From contig NC_088776.1 in the NCBI RefSeq assembly GCF_954871325.1, positions 47,448,569 to 47,512,568 of the forward strand: DNA of 64,000 bases, read 5' to 3'. The stretch's first letter is position 1; each line of letters begins with the position of its first letter. This stretch comes from Gordionus sp. m RMFG-2023. Its lineage: Eukaryota > Nematomorpha > Gordioida > Chordodea > Parachordodidae. The position numbers were made by a program, and so were the translations under genes. This document shows, one piece after another, positions 34,345 through 46,300 of this stretch. The notes beneath the pieces are model-generated. The model was not told the origin of the DNA, made no database searches, and saw only the letters and a program-made list of their open reading frames with translations.

Positions 34345-37300
34345 GTTTCACTTTTTATTATATTTTTTAATGTTTTTCATGACGAGATGTCCTAATGCTT
34401 AGGTCAAAATTTTATAATGTGATAATTATATTTTTTATTAATATTGATTATTCAATATTAATTAAGGACTCATAAAAGTTGTTTATTATAAAATTTATAT
34501 AGCTAATATATAAATGTAATAATGATAATTTTATACTAGAAATTAATGTTTTCCAACTATTCTTTTCTTCCCCGATACACAAGCTTTTTAGATGGAGAAA
34601 TGGTTTTTATTTTCTTAATAGTGAAAATGATAACTTTTGAATACAAACATCTTTAATCGTTGGGAAGTTTTTTGCCAAAAATTACTCATATCTTGCCAAG
34701 CCTCCCTGGTTTTTATATTCTTAATAGTGAAAATGTTCAACTTTTTGAATCCAAACATCTTGAATCGTTAGGAAGTTTTTTGCCAAAAATTACTCATGAC
34801 TTGCCAAGCCTCCCGCCCTCTATATAGCGACCCCCAATAACCCATACAAAATTCAGATTATAAATTAGTTTTGAAAGAATATAAAAGCTTTCATGAAATG
34901 TATAAGAGTATTAATATTTTTCCCTTGTGTATTAATTTATCCCTCTAAAATGTAAGGTATAATTTCTTATATTTTTTTAAATACTGATGGATATAATAAA
35001 ATTTAGCTTACCAAAAAGGCCAATATTATTTTATATAAAAATTATATAACTCCCAACTAATAACTGATTATTCCTTATTACAATCTGAGACATCGTTAAT
35101 AATTCCAAATGAAATTAATGAACAAAATGAAGTATATGTAAAGAGATGAATGCGGATTGACATCCGCGAGCCTCGACTTGCACCAAGACAAACGAATAAT
35201 TCCTATAAATGTTGAATCAATTAAGGATTATTATCACTTATGGACACATTCTTGACTCTAATCATAAAAGATTTATGGTTCACTAAATGGCGCTTAGAAA
35301 TTTACAAATTTTATTGCCTATAGATCCATCAGGGGAAATATTAAATTTTGATTTTAAAAAATTAAACATTTGGCAGAATTTTATTCAGCGGATATTAATA
35401 TATCCGAAGGCCAATTGATTTCTGAATTTAGATCTTTGTACGAAAGATTAATTCAACTAGAATATATTCCGAGAAACGGAATGGAAGCATTGCATGGTTT
35501 GAATAAAGTTTTTCCCAAATATATTAAAACTACTTTAGGATTAATATTTTGGCAACATTACCAACAAGCACAAATTAAAGAACCTTTTCGTCATTAAGGA
35601 TAATAAAAACCTATATAGGACCACATGAGAAATAAGGCTAAATGGTTTATTCTTAATATTCATCTAGATTTAATACCAAGCACAGAATAAAATTCGAAAA
35701 TTGGCGCAATCACAAAGACGATACAATTTTCGCTCTTGATCCATTTTTATTATATTAAATAATCATGTTTTAATCCAATATTTATTGTTATTCACATGCC
35801 TATTTAAATTTAGCTATATATTTTTTTAACATTTTTTTTTCTTAAATATTTTGTTTTTTCCAATAATTTTAGAAGTGTCCGAAATGGTTATTTTTTAAAA
35901 TAGGGTTGGCTTTATTACATTTTATTATATGATATAGATTTAATAAAAAAATTAATGCTCCAAAAAATCAATTCAATGTTTTTTAGGAAATAGTTTTAAC
36001 GAATTATTAAAGCAAGAATGATGATAGAGAAGGTGAAACGCTCATCCAAGACTGGTTATTAGGTAAATATTAGAAATAACAGGCAGGATTCTATACCTGG
36101 CTCGGGGTATACACTTGAAATTGTTCTAGCCATCAGTTTTCAAAGATGGACCAAATAAATATCATTTTTCAACTACTCAAAATTCGGAGTATTTTGAGAC
36201 TGCTAATTTGCAACTGTTTTGAAAACGATCGTTTCATATATATTTTTTTATCCCAATTAGACAAAATAAACTGAAAATAGAAAAATAAGGACAAATTTCC
36301 AAATTTTTTTATTAGTATAATACTACACAAATCAAATGATAACTTTTTGGAGAGGTGGGGAGGGGGTGGTAAATTTTTTTTAAAACAAAGTGCGGGCCTG
36401 TTGGCTAAAATTTCACTTCATTGCAGACTTCTATGAGAGATTCCAATTTTTCTGAAAAAATAGAATATATCACATTAACCAAACACTACATTAAAAAATG
36501 TCCAATTTGTATTTCGCGTTTTGTGAAAAAATTAAATTCAACTTTTAAAAAATTTGCCAGTGATCAAATTATTGAAAGAAACCTTATACCTTTTTAAAAT
36601 CCAATTATTAAATCAGTGATGGCAAAATTACTCCTTGAGATAGAAGAAAAATATTAGCCAAAACAATTTAATGGCTATTACTATTAGTCGTCGTCATTTT
36701 ATAAGAACTAATCACTAGTATTTTTTATAAGCAATAACCTACTAGAAAGCAGCTATAATATATAAGCCATTTTCTCCACCTATCCTGGGTAAAGGATAAT
36801 ACTTTTTTTAGTAAATACGTTATACGTTAATTGTTTATTAATTTCGAAGAATTTTTAAATATGATTTTTTTTTATAATGGAATATTCTGGGACAATTATT
36901 TCCAAGAAGCACTGAGAATTATACACCGGACATTTTACGTGCCAACTTTAAAATACATTGATAATTTGCTTTGAAAAGGTTAGTTGCGTAGGTATAAATC
37001 TTATGCATTAAAATTTTTTTAAAATGAATTTAATTACAAATATTTTGGTTATCTTTAGTATAATTTATAAATCATTTTTTAAGGAATATGGCATGTGGTT
37101 AAATAGATTTTAAAACTTTTTTGCAAAGTAATAAATATGATTAATGAATGTGAATAGACCGCAATATTTAATTTAATTAATAAAAAATATATTATTTGGT
37201 TTAATATATATTTTATAAAATAATTTTAATATAATATTTACCCATTAACACGTCACATGTGTTAATTAATTGTCAAATTTTTTTACCATTTTACAAAACA

Positions 37301-40300
37301 AGTTTTGTTGTGTTTAATCCCTAGAGCTATAATTTTAGTTTAATTTTCGCCACATTTCTTTTACAAAATACAATGACGAGTGTCATTATAAAATATACAA
37401 TAAAAAGGGTAAACAAAGTAAGATTTTATTTTAATTATATTAAATATGGACAAGCAATTAATTAAGATTAAACGTCTTGTTTAAATAATAAAAAGAAAAT
37501 ATATCATTTGTGATGAAAAATGAAAATTTTTTTTGATCTTCTTTGAGAATGCTCAAGTATAAATTTAATCTAAAATTTTAAATCTTTTTATGTAAAAAGT
37601 CTTTTTAAAAATTTTTTTGAATTTCTTACATGTAATCTATTTTATATCCATTTTTTATTTCAATAAAAATATGATAATACTATAAACTTTTATAATAATT
37701 TCGATAAAATAATAAGTACAAAAAAATAATTAAAATGTATCTAATCATTCCATTTGTTCCTCGAACTCGATGATGGTACCTTTTTAGAACGTCAAAGAGT
37801 TAACAGTAGAGGTAGGAACAGTTTGTATCTAATCTTTAATTTTTAGTTGAAGTGAGCAAAATGTATTGCTGTATAATTTTATTGTTATAGATTATTATAA
37901 AACAATGATATTGTTAAATAATCAAATGTACACAATCAGACATTATTTCTATAGATGTTCTGATAGTAGGCCTTCGTCGTTCTACTTTCTCCTTGTTCGA
38001 CTTATTCTTTTTTTTGGCATTTCATTTTATACTCAAATGATGCATGCCTTATAGTGCGCACAAATTGAACGTTTCAACGAAGTGTTTCCAAACGCAATTA
38101 AAAACCGTAAACGCAAGTATGTTCAAATTGAACGGTTAATTTTTATTTTTTAATATGAAACATCTAAATTTAAAACAAAGTAAAAATGCTGTCCAATTTA
38201 AAATGCATTATTTGCGTTTTGAAACACTGCGATGAAACATTCAATTTCTGCCCACTATTAAGCTATAAATCAATAATCTTTTTATTTAAATTTATAGCCA
38301 TTTTTATAAATTTGTTAATGCATTCATGGATGTGAAGGTTATAAAAGATACCGAAGACTCGACATCTTCTAAATTCAAGTTGATAAATATCTAATGTTTT
38401 TGAAGATATAAAAGTAGCCCCAATATATCCATAAAAATTGAGTTACCATTACGTCCCGTCATTTTTATAGTTAATCTAGGACAATTCGAAGATATATCAT
38501 GACATTATTTATTTAGGTCTATTATTTGAAGTTCTTCTAATTCCATCTCGAAAATTGAAATGAAACTTATAAATTTGATAAGGCAAAATTTAATTCTGAC
38601 ATTGTGATTTTAAATAGTTTACAATAGTGATCTGCATCGGGAATAATTTTTCAAGCCCTGAAAAATTTTATTTATCAAAAAGTTATTTATTGGCCCGACC
38701 CGAATTTATAAAATTTGATATTTTTTAATTGTGTAAAAAAATTCTACAAATAAAATATTTTTATAGCAAACATAATTGAATGATAATATATTTTAAAAAA
38801 TTAAATTCGGCACAAATTTTTTTAATTTTTAGTTACTAACCCGAATGAGTAATGGCCGGGTTGCAGATCTCTAGTTTACAAGAATATTATATAAACTTGA
38901 TTTAAGAAATCGTAATATTAATTGTCCTGAATTTTATGTAAGATATGAAGGGAAAATTGGAAAAATACTCCTGAAAAATATAGTAAAATTGAAGAAATAT
39001 CCGCGAAATTATATAAAACTTAAATGATTAATTACTCCTTAAATTCAAATTATCCTATAGCTACAACATTAATTGGGTAGATTTTAAAGAATTCTATTCC
39101 ACCAGGTAGGGGATCAATATAATTATCACTGTCCCAAATTCCAGCTTCCTTCTATATCTTCTTGTACTCTCTCTATACTCTGCTAGATTGCTAATTATAA
39201 CTCTGCAAAGTGATAGGCTGTGCAGCTGAACTTTTCTATTTAATGATTTTCTTTCATCGGATAATTTTGAATTATATTCCATTGCCTGAATTCTTATAAA
39301 AATTGATTTTATAAAAGAATGAAATATCTCAAAAACCTTATTGTCCAATAAAATTTTTATGTTTTAAAAATTAATAATAATCATAAATGTAATAAATTAC
39401 ATTGACCTAAATAATATAATACGTTATAATATTGCTTGACATATATGTTATTAAAATAATGTTGAATAACCTTATAAAATATAACATATTTCATTTCCCC
39501 AAGTTCAAGTTCGTATATTAATCTTTTTGTTTGTTTTCCTTCCCTCGTTGGCCTTCTTGACTTGGTTCAATTTTTTCTATTTTATCTTCTCCTAACTTTA
39601 TATTGTATTTATTATTATTGATTCGATTTCAACTAGTTATTCCCTTGTTCGTAGAAGGTCAGCGTGTTTTCGCACTATTTTATCTTTTTCTTCCACGTTG
39701 TATTTTAACCAAAATTAAAATCCAATATGTTTTTTAAGACGAGGACGGGCTTGGGGCAGGCCCTTAAATGCCTCCTCTATTAACTTTTACGCAATGATGG
39801 ATTCATGTTTTATAAGCTATTGGATTTCTATGTGACCCTTGAGAGTGCACATTCTCAAAGATTAATTATATTTTTTTTAAATATATATATAATCGAAGGT
39901 CGAATACTGGGACCCTTTTTGTTGGATTTGTCACATGTTGTTATCATCGTACAATGCTACTACCATTATGGAAAATGACCCTCTTCAAGATAATTTAAAC
40001 TGCCATATATGCCAACGATCCTTTCATCGTAGGTGTTTAAATACCGCCGACATATTATCGCTGGAATCTAGCTGCCATTTTGATGCGCAATTATGCGTTA
40101 TAACATTCGCGTGCCCCGAATGTCAAGTTATATATTTTTATAATAATTGTCAAACTTGAAAATAATGTTTTGATTAATTATTAATTTAAAGCAATTTATA
40201 TTACATGCTACTTATCTATTTGTTTAAAATTGTAATTTTATTATATATCAAGAAAATCGCTGAAGCGGAAAGCAGCACACGAGGCGCGGAAAATCGACAA

Positions 40301-43300
40301 AAAGTCCAACAGAAATTCTCTCGAGAAAGACTTAATAAATTACTTTATTATGCCTTCAATCGGACCCGACGTATCTTTGTATGAATAATATTTTTTTTAT
40401 AATTAAATAAAGTAAATTTTCCTTTTCAAGTTCAACCAAAGATACTTTTTATGATTTAGAATTTTTTGATAAATAAATGATTTTATTTTATGATTATAAC
40501 TAATTATCATAATTGATAACCTTTAATATTCACATTATAATAAAGTTGATAAAAAATCAGTATATTTTTATTTTAAAAAATCAGATTAAATTACGATTTT
40601 TTTGATTTAAATTAAGTTTTATAATATAAAAGTATTTTATATTACTTATCCTATAAACCCCCCCCCCCTCTCCCCATCTAAGAAGTTATTAATTGAGCAC
40701 ATATCATTTTATTACTTTTTATTTAAAATTTATGACGAAAATATTGTTAACTAACGCTATATTGGATATACATAAAAGAACTTATAATATGAATTATCAA
40801 TATATCATATTATCCCATTTATACTAATTTTAAATACATTATTGGAAACAATTTTAATGTTTTCAGTACAAAAACTATTATTTTATTTTTATATAAACTA
40901 GAATTAATATTATTATTTAAACTGCATTAATAAATTTTCTTAATATTAAATAAATTGAATATCAGTAGTTATTTAAATTAAAGAGCAAATTGAAATATTT
41001 ATAGAGATTTATCACCTTAATCACTGTCCATAATATTAATTAAAATGATGTTTTACTGAAGTTCCTATATTCAATGCAAAATATAGTGAAATAATATATA
41101 TAAAATATTTTTATTTATTTATTGGTTACAAACAAAAAAAGATATTGATTTGAATCGTGATTTTTATTCAAAAAAAGTTTTGATTTAAATTTAAATTCTC
41201 ATTTAAATATATTTGATTAAATCATGCTAATTCTACATTATAACTTATGAAATAGTTAACAGGCAAAGGCTCCAAATATATCGAATATTTCCCCATGGAT
41301 CCAGACTACGTTGTGAAACCAATGAATTTTAATAATATCGAATCAGTAATTATTAAATTTATTTTTAAAAAATGATTAATATATCTAGCATTGATAAGTT
41401 GAATATCGTGAAATGAATATAATTCATGATAAGAATATTTTTATTTTTGAATATAGTAGAATTTATAATTTGTAATATAATGCAAATAAATAAAATATAC
41501 AGCTTCAAATTTAAGTTTTATTATTTTTGGACCCAAATCAATATGCTTTTTTATATTATTTCAATTAATTTGTGTTTTACGTTCATTTTTAAATTTAAAT
41601 GGAAAAGTTGTTTTTAAATTGACACATTTCTCATAATTAGAATAAAAAAAGGGATATGGGAAGGAAACAACATTATAAGAATTTAAACTTAAAGGTGACT
41701 AGTAATAAATTGTTTTTTTTACTATATAAAGAATGTTTATTTATAAGTAATTATAAAATGGATGTCATAAGATATTTCCTAATAAGACCCCTTCATTGTT
41801 AAAAGTTTTGTGTTCTGCCGTAAATTTTATCAAGCTTATTAAATAATTTAAAAGACTTTTTTCATCGTTACATTTAGATCATTGAAATGTTAGCCTAAGT
41901 ATACAGGGTTTACCATTGTTTTCGCACAGAAACTTTTATGAGAGCACAAAATATGTAAACAACATTTTTTATATTTTGTTATTCATTTTGAACATCATAT
42001 AAAAAAAAGTTAACATTTTGATTTATTTTATCCCTCTTCTAAACCTATAGATATCAGTTCAAGATTGTGAAAGATATTTTTCTCATGTAAAGGAATATAT
42101 AAATCCTTGCTTAGCCATTGGCGCCCATTAATTATTAAAATAACAATATATAAATTTTTTAAGATTATTTCGATTATTTATAATATACTTTTATGCAATA
42201 CCATTGATGCACAAGATTATTTTATGCAAATAAATTTATCTAGAATTTTTTAAAAATAAATGATAAGCTTAATATAAGAAAATTATTTGTTTTATAAATG
42301 TTCGTTTTGATTGTTCGAAAGAACGATAAAAATAGGTGTATAGACTTTTTTAATTTTTTTTTATATGTTCAAATTAAATGACAATAAAATATTAAAATGG
42401 TTGTTTACGTATTTTGTGCTCTCGTAATGAGAATTTTTATGCGAAAACAACAGCAAACCCTGTATGATCTATGATTCTTTACCTCCTCCTTCTAAAAAGA
42501 TATTTTTATTAGAGTATATTGTTACTTATAATCCTTCTATTTAAAAAAGTTGTCTTTTAATAATTTAAAAACCAACTTCCAATAGAAAGAAGGAAGGTTC
42601 TGAAATTTCTTCATCTGAGTTCGCTCTTTATTTACTAAATCACACTAGATTTTTTATTGATAATTTTTTTAAAATTAATTTATAAAATAAAAAATTGAAC
42701 AAATACTGTTTCTAAAAATTATTATATATCATTTAAATGTTAAAATGAATGCGAAAATTTTTAATGTGGGAGAAATTTTGAAATATATATCCTTTTAGGC
42801 TTAGTCTACTTTTTTTTAACACTTCATTTAAAACACTTCCAATGTTAGGAGATAGGCTCACTTTTATTTTAACAGTGCAAACCTTTCAGAGTTATAGAAG
42901 TGGATTAGGACCAAGTCTTTTTACCATAAATATTTTATTCTTAATTCATTTTCTTTAAAAAATAAATAGAATATACAGCTCAGAAGCTATAGCTCACCGC
43001 AAAGTTTGATAAGTGATATCAAATATTTATACCATAACACTGCTATATTTTATGGAAGTAAAATATGATTAATCTATTTATTTTAATAAATATTACATTA
43101 TAATTTATTTGCTCACTCCGCATTAAATTTTTTATATTTCGAATGGATAAATAAAAAAATTATAAAATATAGAACTATTTTTATTAATATCTTAGAAAAG
43201 GAAAGTCGCAGTACCCCCGAAATCAATAATATGCTTTCCACCCTTAAACTTGTAGAAAAAGTGTGTAAGGAAGAGGTGAGTGAGATAGAAGCTTGCTCTG

Positions 43301-46300
43301 AATGTTATTACAACGCTCATACACTTCCTTTCTCAGAATGGTTTAGTGCTGTTTGCGGATCCCTTCATACCCTCGTTTGGGGGAAAATGAAAGGTTTTGT
43401 TGAGTATTCTTTTTTTTTAAAAAAAATGTATTCTTTATTTGTTAACTTAATAATTGCTCTAATTTTTACGGATCAAATTTCCTAATTATTCGAATATAAT
43501 ATTTTTAAAAAATTATGTAATTATTTTATATATTTAAGTAAAATAAATCTTTTGACATAAATAGATAGTATTGTTAAAAACGGCTCTATTTGTAAAAATG
43601 GCAAACCCAAGCCAAATATACTACGAAACCCTGAAGATTTTGCTCATTGATGACAGAAAGGTCTGGACATCTAAACGCTATCTCGAGGCTTGCGTAACAT
43701 TGTTTGTCTAAAATATTGGGTTATGCGTTTTTTATAAATTGAGCAGTTTAATAATACTAAAAAATATGGCTGTTCCGATATTAAATATCCACTAACCGAT
43801 ATTCTTTGAAAAATCTATCCCATTATTATTTTGTGTTATTTTACTCTGTGCTCGTTGCATTGGAAGAGATGCGAAATCTCTCAATTTTAAATCATTTACT
43901 GAAAGCGATATTTTAATTTGAAAAATTTGATTGGATCTTAAATGTATCTCAGCGTTTTAAACGCACAATTTTTTTTATTGTTTATAACAATCGCTTTAAT
44001 TATTTTATTTTCAGATTTTATTAATTCTTTAGTAATTGGCTTAATTTCGAAACTCATTGTGAGTCGCGCTTACTTCGGTTTTCGATTATTTTTGATTGTA
44101 TTGACGACATGTATAAAGGTCAGGACATTGTAGAATTGTAAGATGTGCTGCTGAGGAAATTTCTAAATTTCTCCTTAGCTTTTTTTTAGAAGTTTCGAAT
44201 TATTTTCTTTTTCTTTATTTTTACTTCCCTCTCATAAAAGTAATAAACAGCGGTTTTTTAAAAAAAATAAAGGTAACTATCATAAATCTACAATTTCTTG
44301 ACCTTTTATTCATGACAAGATCAAAAATAATTTAAATTTCGAATTATAAATAAAAGAATCTCCAGCCGAAGAAAGCGCGGCACACAATGCGTCTAAAAAT
44401 TAAGCCAATTACTAAACATTAAATAAAATCTGGAAATAAAATAACTACGCGATTGTTACAAATCAAAAAATAAATATTGCGCTTAAAAGAAACTCATTTA
44501 AACAAGCATGTCTGCACTACTTACATAGTGAACATCCAGCAGTTCACAAACTTTTGTTTATATATATTTTAAATTTGAAAAATAATATTAAATTAATGGG
44601 TCAAATCTTAACTTCAAAATTTTTCGAAATTCTAAAACATTCATTTACAAATAAATATCATCTCAATATCGTTTATTTTATATTTACACCAAAATTATAT
44701 TTATTTTAAATTATTATTATATTATAATATTTATTTCTCAAAAATATTTTATGAGAAATGGCAATAATTTTAAGCTAACACAATGACAACTAATTGTATT
44801 GTAAAGAAAGAATAGAGAGAGAGAGAGAAAGATTTTAACATTTTTAGAATATCTTATTTTTTGAATTTCAAAATAAAATTATTTAAATAAAAACTCATCG
44901 AATGACAAAAATAATTTGGAAAGTCGAATATTGAAATTTTTACTTAATGTATCCTATTGTAATTTCACTAATAATGTCCATAATTCGTGATTATAATTTT
45001 TACTATTAAACTTTATATTAACAAAACATTTGCTATTTTTCTTTAGGTTATCCATTCTGGCCAGGCAAAGTGGTTAGAATTCATCAAGCGAATAGTAATG
45101 ACTCTACAAATTCAAATACCGAAAGCAATACCCTTCCTTCTAGGTAGGTCATATATTATTATAATTAACGCAATTACTAAGGATTATATAAAAGAGATGA
45201 ATCCGTGACCACTTTTCTTTAGCATATTCTTAAATATATAGTTGTTTGATGTTTACGGAAGAAAAAGAAAAAAAACTTACACAAAAGATTCAATAATGAT
45301 ATAAGGCCGGAGATTCAAATTTCATTTGGTTAAAAATATTAAATTTTGTCAAATGATAATTGAATAATCATTTTTTAAAATATTCATTTTACTATATAAT
45401 TAATTAATATATTTAAAATTGATGATTCTGTATTTAAAAAAAGCAATTTCTCATATTGTCAGCAAGGATATTTTTTACTACATAATTATGTTTATTTTAC
45501 AGTAGGGGTCAATCAAAATATTTATATTATTATGATATTATATAATGAGGTAGTAAAAAATTTAATAAGGGTGAATTATATTTAAAAAAACATTAAATAA
45601 CTGTAATTTAGTATTGGGCATTAGTGTCAAAATAAAGACATCAGCCGTTACCAGCGATATAGGTATCAAGGGAATCTGTAAAAATTTCAATAAGGTTTGG
45701 GAACACAATTAATAAAATATTCACATAAATGTTATCAATTATACACATATTAATTAATTTTTTCTTTAATTTTATAAGGCTATGTTTTGCTCGTTTCTTA
45801 AATTAGCAATATTTCATATTTTATATAAAATCATCAAAAAGAATTATTTTATTTTATCCAGTATTCCTAATGCCAACAACATTAAACTGGATGTTAGATT
45901 TTTTGGAAAACACGATAAGTAATATTTTTATACTATACCAAGAAATAATATTTTGACTTTTTGCATTTATTTAGCTTAACAAATTTAAATTCTTTTGATC
46001 AAATAATTATTTTTTCATAGTATATTCTAAATAGAGATCTGCAAAAGTAGACCCAGCCCGTTTGGGCCGGGTCGGGCCTAATATTTTTAAAAAAAATTTG
46101 GGTCGAGTCGAGCCTTGGAATTTTTTTTAAATATATCTAAATTTATCAATTTTATGTTGAATTTTTTAGAAAAATAAAAATATTAATTAAATTTAAAAAA
46201 TAGACGCCATATTACATAATATATCTTTTATTTTGCATATATATTTAAATAAATTCGGGCCGGGCTGACAAAACTTATTTAAAAAAATTTCGGGCCGGGC

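Larger units (their letters stand above)
34345..39898. other. Intron 1 of the ZMYND8-like gene: repeats, no other gene
   Basis: Contents listed separately: a 106-bp tandem duplication (34601), a hAT fragment (35150-35690), a TA-flanked MITE (38052) and a hAT MITE (38624). The rest (35700-38050, 38880-39898) is AT-rich. The minus-strand open frame at 39094-39348 (basic, with KLSDERKSLNRKVQLHSLSL) is of unknown nature and not assigned. Confidence 0.6.

Noticed and set aside
42050-42130. Alternative bromodomain exon after AG at 42049 (ISVQDCERYF...)
   Set aside because: It lies inside a TA-flanked MITE, has no similarity to the bromodomain, and the exon at 42970-43057 fits both phase and homology.
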